From: Crambe crambe
Taxonomy: Eukaryota > Porifera > Demospongiae > Poecilosclerida > Crambeidae
Assembly (NCBI GenBank): GCA_963924555.1
Contig: OZ004585.1
Coordinates: 4,539,488 to 4,603,487 of the forward strand
Length of the DNA: 64,000 nt
Direction: 5' to 3'
Both the position numbers and the translations under genes were made by a program. Shown one piece after another: positions 35,060 to 49,658 of this stretch. How positions within the stretch are numbered: the stretch's first letter is position 1; every line of letters starts with the position of its first letter. The notes under the pieces were generated by a model. That model ran no database searches, was not told the origin of the DNA, and was given only the letters and a program-made list of their open reading frames with translations.

Positions 35060-36785
35060 AATATCATTTAATACATCCTGACTTCTGCTATTATTAGGTA
35101 GAATATTTGAAACATGTAAAAAGACATTTCTAACAAAATGTAGAGTTGTGCATATAAGATGACCATAAAAAATGAAAGAGCAAGGATAGTTGAGATTACA
35201 GAAGGATAAAAATTAAATGTCAGGGCACTGTCACAAGGCAATGTACCCATCATGGGCGTAAGAAGCAGGGGGGGTGGGGGGGGGGGGGCTTCAGCCCCCC
35301 CCCCCCCACACTCAAAATGGATAGTACCTGCACATAGGCATTAGTATATGCAAAACAGATGCTGCATGTCAACTAAGTATTAATAACACCTACTAGCTAA
35401 GTATTAACATCACAGAATGAGATGACATTGGTTAATTAAGTATTAGTAACACCTAACTCAGCAGTTAGCTTGGCTCTACTATGGCACAGAGGAGAATTCA
35501 TCGCTCCAATTCAGTTCTCAAATTGATACAGGTAACTATCGATGTAAGATTGCATATGTACATTATAAATAAAAATTATTGCATTTGCAAGTGATGATGC
35601 TGGTCCATCTTCAGAGACCTCAATCACAAGCACTGACGCCACTGCATAGGCGGTGGAACAGGTAAGGCCAGTCAGGCCCAGGCCTGACCAATATTTTGGG
35701 AAAAACAAGATTAATTATTAAGTGGCTATCAATCAATAATAAAATATTTTGGGATTAATTATGTGGCTATCAGTCAATAACTTAAATACATAATAATGAT
35801 GCTCAAGTATAGAACTTCGGTGTTCTGGGGAATTATGTTTCAATTTTGGGCTTCACCAATCGAATCTTGCTTCCAACACCTCTGCACTGTTGAGCCAGTT
35901 GATGGTACACTGGTATCCAAAAATGGGTGTGATTAAGGAAAGTGGGCGTGGTCAGCTAAAAATTTTCCCGCGCGCAAGCGCACAGATTAGCACACATGCA
36001 TCAGCCCCCCCACCAGAAAATATCTTCTTACGCCCCTGCCCATGTTTGACTTCATTGGCTTTTCATATAATCTCAACTTCATCTTAGTTTGCGTGAGCCA
36101 GCCAATTTATTACCTGGAGATAGCTATAGCTAGTCTGGTGACTATATAGAACCAGGTTTTTGTGTATAGGTACATGCATGGTGTCGGAACGTTGACACCA
36201 GAATCTGATTGGGAATCTGGTTGGTTGTGATCATACTCAAAGTCAAAGCCCACTTTCAGATTTGATAGCTATCATGTAGTGAGCGACCTAACTCTGATCA
36301 GGTCATACTCATTGATGTATCAGAGAGTGCACTAGCTAGCACTCTCTACTAGCTATAGGGATGACACAGCATGCTCCATAGACTTAATATTATAAAGTAC
36401 CAGCCAGGCTATGAATATGATTACAAACCTATAATATTATGTAACTCCTCTGATCATAGTGCTATATTTGAAACATGTAATAAGTAAAAAAAACATTTCT
36501 AACGAAATTTTAGAGTGGTATATAGGATGATTATGGAAGGATAAAATTAAATGTCAGGGCACCCACACAAGTAATGTACCCATGTTTAACTTCATAGGCC
36601 TCTCGACTTCATCTTAGTCTTGCTATGCACGAGCCATCCTATTTATTACCCTGAGATAGCTAATCTGGTGGCTATAATTAGCTATGGAACAAGGTTTTTG
36701 TGTACATTATGTTGGAACGTTGACACCAAAATCTGATTGGGAATCTGATTGGTTGTGACGATATGTGACATATTCAAATCCAAGG
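35060..36785. repeat. Local direct duplication interrupted by an insertion
   Basis: 35100-35250 plus 36044-36245 together match 36468-36775 (shared GAAACATGTAA, AATGTACCCAT, GGAACGTTGACACC). The first copy is split by an inserted element, the second is not. Confidence 0.75.
35251..36043. mobile_element. Inserted TIR-like element, ~793 bp
   Basis: Starts CATGGGCGTAAGAAGCAGGG and ends CTTCTTACGCCCCTGCCCAT, so the ends are inverted. CCCAT is repeated at both edges. It contains G- and C-runs (35270-35305) and the GTGGGCGTGGTC / GCGCGCAAGCGC motif. The neighbouring duplicate supplies the empty site. Confidence 0.7.
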
Positions 36786-37315
36786 CAGTGCTACTCTAGT
36801 GACTAAGCTGTGGAGAAAGTTGTAATTGCAGGCTACAGAATAGGCTACCGCCTGGCTGGAAACCCCACCCAGATAACTCAACAGCTAAGGAATTGAAGTA
36901 CAAAGAGTCATACTTTACTTACTTGACCTAGTTTTATCTACTAGCTAAGCTTATTAGCTGACAATCAAAATAGGATCTGGCTTATAGAGTGAGACTAGAT
37001 AGCTAATTAAATAAGCTTACTCTACTAAATCAGCACAAATTAACTAACTAGCTACATGTAGCTAGCAAAACAAGCATGCAAGATTCTTTTTTTGGATCCC
37101 CTGCTAGCTATTATACCCTGGCTTTATGTTTCTTGTCTCACCTGGCTACGAAAAACACCTAGTGTACAGACGGCGAAAAGCTAGAAGTCGCTGGATTCTT
37201 TTCTTCTTAGACAACTCGAACCATTCAAGCTAATTCTATCAGCTACAATCTTTTGTACTCGTCAATCCTCGAAAGAGTCGATGTAAACACTGCGGAGGAC
37301 AGCACTCGACCTAAC

Positions 37316-38194
37316 CATAGATAGTAGACACGGAACAGGATTGGAAACTTAATACTACCATGCGCGTGCTATCCGTGTTTGCCGGGAAATTTTGGCGCGA
37401 GATATGAATGCATAGTTACCACATAGTTAAGGATGAGTTCTGCAAAAGATATCAGAGTAGATATTAGTCCAGTAGCTTAATATTAGCTGGGCTAGAGTGT
37501 TTCCATGTTGTGTTTCTATAAAAATAATAAAACTTAATATGATACTAGATCTAGCTAGACAGTACAAATCTATGAGAGATTCAGTATCTAAAGGATTTTG
37601 AAAGATGAAGAGTTTAGTCTTCCTCTCCAGCCATCTATAGATGCCCATTCTTGTGCAGAGAGCTTTATGGAGTGGATAATAAAACATGATAATGCAAATA
37701 AATAATAGAAATGTAATAATAATAACTATTTAACCCATAGTTTAACACTGCAATCAAAAAAAACTAACAGCTATGAATCAATATAACATATATCATCCGA
37801 TAGATAAACTATTATACTACTAAAAGATACCAAACACTTGACTTCTAAATTTATGTGAGTCCTGTTTTAGTCCCACAAATTGGTAGGCCTATAAAATCTT
37901 TAGCAACATATCCTACACCAAGAACAACTACTACACTCTTTATTTCAGTCTATTCCAGTAAGAAACTTTACCTTCCAAACTTCTATAGGATAAAATTGCT
38001 AGAAAAGTACTTGCACTCGTAGCTCTAGTCCCACAAAGTCTGTACCTCTCTTCCTCAGAAAATGTATTGCGACAATAGGGCTAAATTTTCTATGGTTACA
38101 ACGCGGATAGCATGCATGAAATGTATTAGCTTAATGGGCGTGACGTCACATGACGTAGGCAGTTTCCAATCCTGTTCCGTGTCTAATATCTATG
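37316..38194. mobile_element. TIR transposon (CATAGATA ends), 879 bp
   Basis: Ends CATAGATAGTAGACACGGAA and, inverted, TTCCGTGTCTAATATCTATG share about 35 bases. The flanks ACCTAAC at 37309 and 38195 are a target duplication of 7 (possibly 8) bases. There is no transposase frame, so it is non-autonomous. Confidence 0.8.
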
Positions 38195-38559
38195 ACCTAA
38201 CTTAATTATTGGAAGCCATTTTTTTCATAATACGCATGCGCATGTATTTGATATCGAAATTAGCGTAATGATTTTGACCACGCCCACACAACTAGATATT
38301 ACTTCATCACTGGAGGAGAATATTTGGAGTGATATCTTCAAACTTGGCTCCTGGTATAAGTGGGCTTATTGATGGATCTACTGTACTCCCCCTGCTAACC
38401 CATTTGAAGAAATCATGGCTACCTGCAACTATTAAACTTTTTTAATACTTCTGACCTCTGAACTCATAACATTCACATCATCATTATAATCATGCCAATA
38501 TTATATATGCTTGTGCCCCTCCTTTCCTGGTCATCTCCATTCCTGTATTCACCAGAATC

Positions 38560-38676
38560 TAGTCTCGCGTGGCCAGACCCTTTACCAACCGCAGCACGGA
38601 TGTATTCTTTACCAACCGCAGCACGGATGAATATATCCATGCTGCAGTTGGTAAAGGGTCTGGCCATGCGAGACTA
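38560..38676. repeat. Foldback hairpin
   Basis: TAGTCTCGCGTGGCCAGACC and complement form long arms; the left arm carries a duplicated TTTACCAACCGCAGCACGGA. Confidence 0.85.
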
Positions 38677-38810
38677 TGGCCAAAATCCAATTGTATGCTA
38701 AAAAACGCCAGATTTGATTTGCATTTTTCTTGAGCTGCTCCTCAAAATAGCCAAAATTAGTACCCTAAATTTTAAAAGTCAGACTCTATGCTAATAATAG
38801 TTACTTTAAG

Positions 38811-39009
38811 GTAAATAAAAAGTAAAGTGGGATAGCCATAAAATTTAGCTATTACTATTCCTATCACTCTTCTCCTAATTTCAATAACCACACCTATATC
38901 CAACTTTAATCCCCTCTTCAGCAACAAATGAGTCAAGTAACCACCCATCACCAAACTCAAGAACCACAGCAATATTACAAAACTACTATCCCTACTTCAC
39001 TCCTAGGCC
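38811..39009. mobile_element. Half copy of foldback MITE family 1
   Basis: Only the left arm is present, ending at the central CTCCTAGGCCT. Confidence 0.75.
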
Positions 39010-40086
39010 TCACTGTGTGGTATCATGTAGGTTAAGTTTAGTGGATTATATATCTAAATTTACTTCATTGCCTCGTTAGCTACTTCTGCATCGATGCTTT
39101 CAATTTGAGTGATTCATTAATTCTGTGCCATTTTCCTTGAATGTATAAACTGTGTCACATTTACTTAGAGGTAGAGGGAAGCTATAGGCCGAGAAAGTGG
39201 TGATACAGTATATCAGTACACGTATAGCTACTGGTCAGGCATAGCTGTAGCATGCATGCAGTTTTACTGCAGTGAACCTATACGTAGCTAATTATAGAAT
39301 ATAGAAAGAGGTGTGATACTGGGAACTGGATTGAGAGCACATTCCATTAATAATTATGATGATCTTGGGTAAACTGAGCATGCATACTCACCTACACTTG
39401 TACCTAAAGTGGTCCCTGGATTATATGACCACACCTTGGGATGGCAGAAAGTGAAAAGTGGTCTAATATTGCATGTGGTCTCTATATTATAAAAGAAAGG
39501 ACCAATGGTCTAGGGTCTTGTAATCCAGGGTGGATTAACCATAAAGAAAGTGTCTTTTTTTTGCAGTGGGCATGGTTTGACATCCAAAAGGGGTGTGGTT
39601 AGGTAAAAGTGGGCATGGCTAAGGCAAAAATTTCCCCGTGCATAAGCGCGCGGATATTCCCCCCCCCCTTAAAAAAATCCTAGATAGAACCCTGGTTTGG
39701 TCTGGCCGATGTTTACTAATGGAAGCAACTGAACATGAATAGTGTAAAGGTCTTACATTAATTTGATAGATGAATTATTCAACTTTCCTAAAATATCAGA
39801 AAGGTCATTGCCTTCACACATTTTATTAATAATTATGCATCACTAGCACTTCACATGCTGACAACTGTGCTGATCAATAATTTATTGAGCACATGGAAGA
39901 AATTCGTAGCTACTATTCTTATGCTATAATTATTTCTGTGTGGTAGTCTGCTGTCGGATATCTGCTCATTAACCTGGAGCTTTATTCTTGCAAACCTCTT
40001 AGGCCTAGAAAATCTTGTCCTTTTAACATAAACAAGAATTTTACTAGGTTTCATCTACTGGGAGGGGGGTGGGGGTGAAGCTTCCC

Positions 40087-40117
<31 letters not shown>

Positions 40118-41941
40118 ATATATATATATATATATTTTTTTTTTATTCATAAGGTTTATATAGCTATACTTATTGAAAGAAATGTAATCCCCTCCCTAAT
40201 AGAGTATTGGCATTTGTGAAAATGGTAGGAGAATTAACCAACAATGAGTCCTCCAAAAATAAGTAAAATTTTCTTTTGCGTTCTGTGCAGGAGGGGGCAC
40301 ATCACCCTCCCGCACTCTCCCCCTCACCAGTGAGCTTCTCCCCCAAAGTGAAATTCCTAGATGAAACCCTGACTATGTATCTATAACCTTCACTGATGAC
40401 CATCCTGTCTCTTCGGGTGCATGCAGCCAGGTAAGTCCTTATTTTAATGTAATTTTAATTAGTTTTCCATGAACGGGCACTGCAATGATTTCCTATGGTA
40501 GAAACAGTAACGTCTAAATAAAAAAAAACTTAATAAGGGTGGGGGCCAACCACCCTAGATACATGGGTAGGTTTAATCTGACGTACATGATAGAACGGAA
40601 CGGTAGTAGTGCTTCGTACTGCACTGTGTTACAGTTCTTTTAATGCTTCATTTACGTACCTGTTCACATTAGCTAACAGAGAAACAATTTCACCAAAAAG
40701 CCGAAAAAATTCACCTAAAATGCTAGTATTATTTCAAATGCTATAACGCATGCCTAATTAAAATGTTGGCATTATCTAGAAAACCCTAACCATGATAATG
40801 TCAAACGTGACAGAATAAATTATTAGTTTCCTGTTGGCAGAGGACACTTTATAATAAGTGAACTGCCTGCAGCAGAAAAAAAATTGTTTTGGTGCAAAAC
40901 TCTGTAGATTAGCTACTGTCAATTCTTTCTGGAATTAGGAATTACCCCACTTTACCCTATTTACAATGGTATCCAGAATTCCAGATGCAAAAAATTAATA
41001 ATGAAAGCAATCAAAATGCAGGTAGCTAACTATGTTAATCTCTTCGTTCCTCACTTGCTCATTCAGGGCACTCTGGTTGGTCCAGTTTTCACCAGATCTT
41101 TATTATCTCCACACCTACAAAGCACCATGACCCAAGCAGACAAATTGGGCATGTGCATCCAAAATTTTTCCTCGCACAAGCACACCTGACCACTCAAAAT
41201 TTCTGTGGACACACCCTGTCATTCATTACAAAAATTAGAAGGAGTCAATGTTGATCAGAAGACCTACCAGGACTTATTGAGTTTGTTGAAGAGCAGAGAG
41301 GTCTCTGGTTATTTTTTTTTTGAAAAGCTTTATTTCAGTGGTTATTCAACTGCAAGCACATGCAGTGGTGCCTGTCATCCAAACACACTGACAGATTACC
41401 TTACAAAAAAAGATAGCTAACAGCAACTATAGGTGCACGAATATACACACATGTAAATGTACTTGCATGTCCATGAAGTACTGTATTTGTATGAAATTGC
41501 TCACTCAGTGAACATTATGTGATTACATAAAAGCGAGGAAGTGAACTCATGTCCTGAGAGGAAGAATCATTGATGAAATGTACATTCACGAAGATCTATA
41601 TGCATGGTGTTTTACTGTCACACTGTGAAGGTAAGAGACTAGCTATAGCTGTACATGTATCTCCCTTGTAATAAGACAGCTATGGGTGTCCAGCATTCAT
41701 TTGACAATATAATATAAGTGTAGGCTACTAGCAATAATAAGAGTAGTTAGCTACTGTACTATATTATAAGAATTTTAAAAAAAGTTTTGCACAATGTACA
41801 CCTAATACATAGTAGATGACCTAGCTACAGTATTATGTTCAATACCTGCATGTCATTAGAGACCTACAATAGCTACTTATTATGTATACATATTATTGGC
41901 TAGTTTAATGACACAAAAATGTTTCTGTTTTAGCTTAAAGC
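39010..41941. other. Intergenic, downstream of gene C
   Basis: No gene recognised. It has a poly-C/poly-A/AT tract at 40085-40140, the GTGGGCATGGC-type repeat at 39560-39690 and 41140-41215, and a short coding-like block on the plus strand at 41220-41310 (QKLEGVNVDQKTYQDLL) too short to call. Confidence 0.5.
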
Positions 41942-44900
41942 CTACAGGCCTAATTTTGTGGAGAAGGCTGAGAACTCAATATATCCAGCCACTTTTTCCA
42001 GTAGTGAGTTGATTTCTTGTACCAAGTCTTCAAAAGAAGGTCTCTTTCCAGGTTCTTCATCCCAACATTGAGTAATTAGGCCATACCTGGAATATAGCAA
42101 GACTTTAGAATGGATGCTTGTGATTGGAGACTATGTTGAGTTTCATGTTCACACTGTTAACAGTTCATACATGGCTCATCTATAGGTTTGATTATTGGAA
42201 AAAAATATATATTCTTAATGAAACAGATTAAGTATAGGGATGGCTGGGTATAAGGTTCCAAAAAAAATTCATGAACAAGAAAACAGTGAGCCAGCAAGCA
42301 ATTAGCTAAGTGTCAAATTAGCTGATAGAATTTGTGCTTGAACCATCTATAGCTATATCCTTAGGATATTGCTGTCAGAGACAGAGTGGTGCATGGTCTC
42401 AACCAGGCAGCTGCATACATGATAAGAAGCTATAATGTTTTCAAGTTCGTACAATAAGTCTAGTGCCTCTGCCTATGTATACTATATCGCAAGACACATA
42501 CGTAGTATGCCTGGGGTGTTTTCGAGTGTAGACCTAGTACGTATACAATTTCAATGAGTAATAACCTGAGAATCACAGATAGATAGGTATTGCTAATTTT
42601 GAAGGTGTGATCTCTTCTGTTTTGCTTTGTCTTAGCTACCTGGGACCAATTAGACAGTAGAACCCATACATATGTAGCTTCTATTGAAAGGTTGGCCTAT
42701 GGCCATCCCTATATTGTTTGGCAATTTGGCCTGTACAATCCTGATTATATATCACTGTAAAAACAAAAGTGTTTACTGCACACCATTTTGTCCCAATACA
42801 CACACTGTTTTTGTTTTTGGTGTGTGTATTGGGACAATTTAGTGTGCAGTACACACTTTCGTTTTTAGACTGCATTACCCACAGTTCTATTCCCCGTGAC
42901 TTCGTGTACCAGGCCTTCCACAATCATAACTTTTAAAAGGGCCTGGGGGGACGAGGCCATTATAGCTGAGCATAATCTCATAATATGCACTGTGCACCAA
43001 ATTTTGTACACCAAGTACAACAATGCTTTTCACACATTACAATGGACTGACTTAACAAAAGAACTCACACTTGAAGGGTACAACCAGCATTACTGGGTTG
43101 CTCGAGTCTTCCTCCACTTTGGAGAAATTTAACCAAAGTGAATGGATCAATGGCAGGGTAAGGGGTGTGGCCAAGGCTGAATATTTCCCAACATGTTACT
43201 CCAAATGACCACTGAAAACAAGCAAAATTAATAATTTTTGATTCCATGAAAGTGTGTCTTCTATTTCTAATAAAAGCTAGCTATGTAGCTACAGTAAAAT
43301 CTCTAAACAAGGGACAGTTTATTAATTAAAGTTGGCACAAGTTATTGTATTGTTATCAACTTTATCGTCCAGGTGGAGAGGTGTCCTCTTCTTATGCAGA
43401 GGTTGTAAATGTGGAAGAATCAATCAGGGGGATGTCATTTGAATCCAACACTAAAACAGATCTCTTATAGCTAGCTACTCACTACATCAGTCTTCTCAGA
43501 GAAGATCCCATCAAGAAGACTTTCCAAGGCCATCCACTTGATTGGGAGTTTCACTGAGGTATTCTCCCCTTGTCTAAAATAATTAGTACTGTATATTTCT
43601 TCACTGAGGCCGAAATCTCCCACCTTTATCAAAAAATGCTCATCAATCCTGCATCAAAGTATATAATGTGTTATACCAATAGCTCTATAGCAAATTTGAT
43701 TGGTTGAAATTCAATTTGTGGGTGCACAGGCCTACGTAGGTATGGATTATAATATCGGAGTACATATTTTTTAGATATAGAGTTATACTTTCCTATTGAT
43801 TACTGTCCATGTAGCTAGCCTTGAACCCAGCCTCATTTTTCCTTTTCAGAGGCAGAAACGCCTGGGGGTGGGGGACTGATGGCATTTACCATGTCTTGCT
43901 ATCCATGTTATCAAGATATCCATCATAAGTTCATGGAATGAGAAAGTTCGATGAAAATCTTCCCCCCCCCTAATATCTGCTTAATTTTGGGCAGGGGAAA
44001 ATGAGAGCCTGGTGTCAACTGTTTGCACATGCACCAATTTTCCCCCGAAGGATATACACTTGCTATACATGATTGTCATAATTAGCTAATAATGGGCACA
44101 GTTCACAATTATTAAGATAACAAAACTAGCAACAGAGAAACTTGGCATTCCCAAAATTTCCTCAGTAATCTACGATGGGAATATATATTTCCACTTCTCC
44201 TGCAGACTAACAAGTGAGTGCAAGAAAAGATCCCTGAAGTTCTGGTCCTCCTGATGTCCCCTCACTATGAGAAGTCCTGAGCCCAGGACTGACTCTTTTC
44301 TGATGGACTTAGCCAACTATGTATGCTCTGGAGTTCTTTGAAAAATCTTCACTAAGCGAAAATCTGGTACTTTTTGCCTTGGCACCGAAGTGCTGAGGCA
44401 CAGTGCTGCAGGCAACTATCTATTATGGTACGTTGGTAGCATGTGCAAATAGTCATAAGCATGGCACATGACCTTGACGTGAGAAAGCAGAAAGAGAGCC
44501 AAGCAGCAAGAGTAAAAGGAAATAAATTTATGCTAAATAAAAAGGCCATATAGGGTTAGTCTGTACTTTAACAGTTTCTGTCAACAAAAATCAAATTATG
44601 CTGCCTTCAATAATAATCCCTACATCACTGCCTCCCACCAAGCTGCTTTAATTGTTCATATCAGTATAAAAGTGTTCTGCTTGGTTTAGGCAGTGATGTA
44701 GGGATTATTATTGAAGGCAGCATAATTTTGATTTTTGTTGTTAAAGTACAGACTAACCCTACATGGCCTCTTTATTTAGCATAATTTTTTTTCCTTTCAC
44801 TTGTTTGTTTACTTTTTGTACGACCTTAGAATATAATATTGTTTTCCAAGTAAAAATTAATAGCTGGTTGACACATGCGTACGTGCACGTGATAGTGACA

Positions 44901-46780
44901 GACGCGCCCGCCCATTCCGTACTAACCCTACATAGAGAGTGCTACCACACTCTCTGATAACTATCGTCTGAGAAAGTACATGGGAGCAAGGAAACCAACA
45001 TGAAAGTCATAAATAATGAGATCAAGTTCAAGATTTTATGATCATCTAAAAAAGCAGCAAGAACAGAATCTACAAAGTCACAGTAGGACAAAATTCCTTC
45101 AGAAAGCAGGAGAGCCAGCAAACAAGCTTGACCACCATAAATACTCTAGTTTGTTAAATCAACATAGAAAGTCATTGATGTGATAGACATACATGCATAA
45201 TATTTTATGTACATGCAAAAAAAATCAGTAACAAATCAACTACGTGCTGAAGCATCATCAGTCTTTTTAAAGACAAATTTTTTGAATTAAGCTACTATTG
45301 CTACTATTTGTCTTTTTGAAGCTACTATTAATATCAGCTTGTTTGCGGTTTGAGGCTATCATTGTGTGTGATCAGCTGTTGACACCAAAACAGTACAAGA
45401 AAGGACTGGATCCGTCTATGGGTCCAGGCTGTGAGCAAGGACTTCATGTTGGAACCAGTTGTGCAGGCTGTTGGAAGCAAGATTTGCTTGGTCTGGCCAA
45501 AGTTAGCTATGAACACAGGAGAAATTTGTACAGCTACGTATATGAAACTTACATGCAGTTGCGAGCAGCTAAGTCTCTGTGCACAAACTTCTGTTCAGCA
45601 AGATAACACATTCCTTTGGCAACTTGAAGGCACATTGACAACAACTTTCTTTGGGCATCTTCAATCTTATAGAAATACACATTATAATGTATACTATAAC
45701 AACAATTATAAATAAATATTATCTTTCTACCATTTCCTCTCCAGCACCTTCTGCTAGTGTAAAGTGGGGTCGTTTTTTCTTCAGGTATGTCAGGAGACTA
45801 CCATTTGCCATGAAGGGCATGACAATATATGGCCTTTCTCCTACATCAATGCAAACTCCAATCAGATTCATCACGTTAGGATGGTTAAACTTCTTCATCC
45901 TTTCACTTTCTGCTATCAGATCTTCAATATTTTTTGCTGAATAGAAACCTGAGTAGTTACAGAATTATGCCTTACTTATGTATGTTCACATAGTACAATA
46001 GCTACTTGGAACAGGTATGGATACTTTTTATGTAGTTCATGCATTGGCTTTCAGTCCTGTTTTACGTACCACATTATTAATCAGCCATTACAAATAAGAA
46101 GACTAAACGATTTAGCTATATCATGTAAGTTGATGAGTGTATTACTGGACTGATGCATATGATAGGAGTCCCATCTCTCTCATGCTAGCTACAATAATCA
46201 AATGCCTTGATTATGAGTGTCCTGACTTGCAACTTAGAAAATCTATACTCTAAGCCATTATTAATTTAGTTACTTTTCAGAGTCTTGACAGCTACAACTT
46301 CTGCTGTAGTTCTTCCTTGCCAGCTTGTGAGAGAACTTTGATATACCAGTCCAAACTCTCCTATCATTTAGGTACAACAGTGAAATAATAAAATATTTAG
46401 TAGTATAATTATTATAACGCAGACCTAAATGTTTCTGCTCTTACAGACCTTCTATTCTTCCCACCTTAAGAAGAGCCAATATCATAATAACTATTCCAAT
46501 CTTCTATTTCTCAACCATTGCTCAGAAAACATACCGTATAGCGGGTATATTTCGAGGGGCGGAAGTTTCACGATTAGACCTTTTTGTCTTATTTCGCGGG
46601 GAAATCTTTCGTATTGTATATTGTAATATTATATATTATTCCCATGCCAGTGTTTTCTATTGACGACCCTTTCCAGTGTCCATTTCTGCTTTCTATTTAC
46701 ATTTCCACTTTCCATTTCCACTGTTTACAGTTGCCCAATATGTTCATACATCATGTAGAAAACAACTTAGTGTCTTGAAA

Positions 46781-46832
<52 letters not shown>

Positions 46833-49625
46833 CACAAATTTATTAATAGTAGCTATTGTATTTATGACCTTTCCAAATCGATAGACTTGCAGTGACATTA
46901 TTTACCCTGTCCTATGGTGTGTTCCAGCTGAATATAACGACCAGGTATCAGCAAGTTGGACTCAGATAAATTTCTGATAAACGATTCAGAAGGACCTATT
47001 TTTCCAGCTCCAAGTACTGTGGATTTCACTAGTATACAACATAGAGAACATCATTCTATTATAATAATTAACTTTGCTACTTTGTAGTACCATAATTGAT
47101 ATTGAGACTTGATGAATTAGAAGCTTGAGGATGCTCATCTTTATCATTTGACCTGCGAGTTTTAAGCTGTTGATAATATATGTACGTATGTATGTACATA
47201 TGATGTACATTGAAAAAGAACCTATGATAGAGACTTCTGTATTTTGAATGGCATACTAACTTCGCCTTCGATATCAGTAGCTAGCTCTATCTCCTGGACC
47301 ACTTTGTGGCTCAATATGTCATTAGGGTGCAATGGAACACCCAATTGATGGACACAGTCTTGGGATCGGCCTAGCCTTGGAGGCTATTAATTTTGTAAAT
47401 AAAGGATTTTAGATTGTTAAGAAGTTTGTCATCTTTTGGAGTATCTTTAATGGGTCATATTATTACAGCTATCATGATTATGATTGAGCTAGAGCTAATC
47501 ATTCTGCAGGGAAAATCAATGGAGAATAATATTACATTTTCTTTTGAAGTTCTGCATCAAGGTTTGAAAGGATTTTTTTGGTTCTCTTCTTCTTAATGCA
47601 AAAGGCTACAACAGCTACAGCTGTTATTATTCCTAGCAGTAGCACAATGCTGATAGGGACTGAAACTGCAATCAAAAGTGAAGAGGTGTCATCTCTGCCT
47701 AAGGTCAAATCATTGATGACTGTTGAGGAGGAAGTGACAGTAGTCATAGTCCCTAAAATTAATATCAACAGAGTTATAGAGGTTAGTAAAGTGATTTGGC
47801 TAGTTGAAAATTTCTGCATTTCCGTAATCCTATACAAGTGGCAGAAAGATACAAGTGTTGTACATGAAACACTCTTGTAGGATATTGTCATTCATTCATC
47901 AACATAAGCTCACAAGTCATAGGCTACTTAGATTAGTTTTAGATAGCTATAGCTCTGATTCACTAAGGGTGGGTGTGAGGTTTCTCCACAGCAGCAGGTT
48001 ATATTAAGCTCTAATATAAGTCCTATGGAGCTATGCACCGCACTGTTTTGCCACTCATACAAATCTGGAGAAGTCAGAATTTCCATGGATACCCAATTGA
48101 TGAGCCCTAGCCCTAGTCCTTCTTATCTATAACCTCCAACCTATGAAATTTGATTTCAGTATAAAATGCTCCCATTTTCAGTTTTTTACCACAAATTTCA
48201 GCCATTTTATAGCTAAATAATGTAATATAAAATGTGTATAGTAAGATTATCTAAATTTTGTGTATTTTTGGTATAGTTGGAGGCTCTGCAAGTTATAATC
48301 TTTTTTTAAGACTTGTGCCTTGATTATAGTGACCATGAATTTACTATAAAAACATAAAAATTTATCTTACATAAGTTACCTCTGACTGAAGTCAAATTAT
48401 TGGTCACTGTTGAGGAGGAAGTGACACTACTAGTCACAGTTCCTATAATCATAAATAATAACGAGTTAACAAGTTAGTCTTATAAAGACTTCTGTCTTGG
48501 CACCATATAAACTAGAAGCTATAAGCTAGTAGTGACTAGGTATACCTACATAGATCAGCCATTTTATAAGTAATCAGAGAGTGCAGTAGCACTCTCTATG
48601 TAGGGATGACTCGGATGGCTGCGCGCGCTGCCTATAGACTAATACAAAAGTGAAATTCTAGTTCCCCCACTTAGACCTAACAAAAGCTACTGTGAATGAT
48701 TATCCAGCCTACTAGAGCCTACTACAATGTGCAGACCAAGTTTCAGGACCAGGGAGCTTACCGTTTCAGAAATACGGCAAGCAGGTAAATCGTTGGATTC
48801 TTCTTCTTCTCTATTATTATTAGCGTAAGGCATCACTATTCGGCCAGACTATTTTCCTCGTGCCATATCGTCTTCACCGATGGTCATCAAAGCCTCAAAC
48901 AGAACCATAAGGAAGATATTTCCTTCCTCTTTAACGTCATATAAATCATTTCCCCCACAATTGGATAGAAATTTTGTAACATTGGATCTACTACATCAAC
49001 TAAAGAACCAATAATCGTCCACCAATATCTATCTTCGACCACCCGTTGAAAATCTAATATCAATAAATTCGTCCACCCCAGTCTTTCTTTTAAAGTTTTG
49101 CTCCACTACATGTCAGGGCCTCAAGGGCCCTTAAAAAGATACTTTTATACTATTTTATGCTATGAAATACATCATTATAACAAATTTTATAAAAAATGAA
49201 CGTATCATAAGCGGCTTCACATTTTTCAGTCGAATTTGCTCTTTGTTATAGCGAGGGCTGTACGGATGGATATGACTAGATTTATGAAACACAGACCAAT
49301 GAAGACTGTTTCTGAGTATTTTTATCTGAATCTAACAAAAAGGAGAGCTTCTGCAGCAGTTACCATTCTACCATAAGTCGATAGTTTGAGCAATCTTCTG
49401 GAGCCATGGGGATGGGTAACGTGAGCTAGCAACTTACTTTCATACTACAGCTGATAAATAGTTCTCTTGAAGTCCTGTTTTCTCTCCATAGCTTGTAAGT
49501 TTTTCCCATCCATTTTCCAATGCAGCCATTTTCTTAGACTCCGTTTACGTTTGTTTACTACCGTAGACTTTCTGTGTCATTAAAACGGTCGATTTAAGAT
49601 GCGGTCGAAATTTGATGCCTTACGC

Positions 49626-49658
<33 letters not shown>

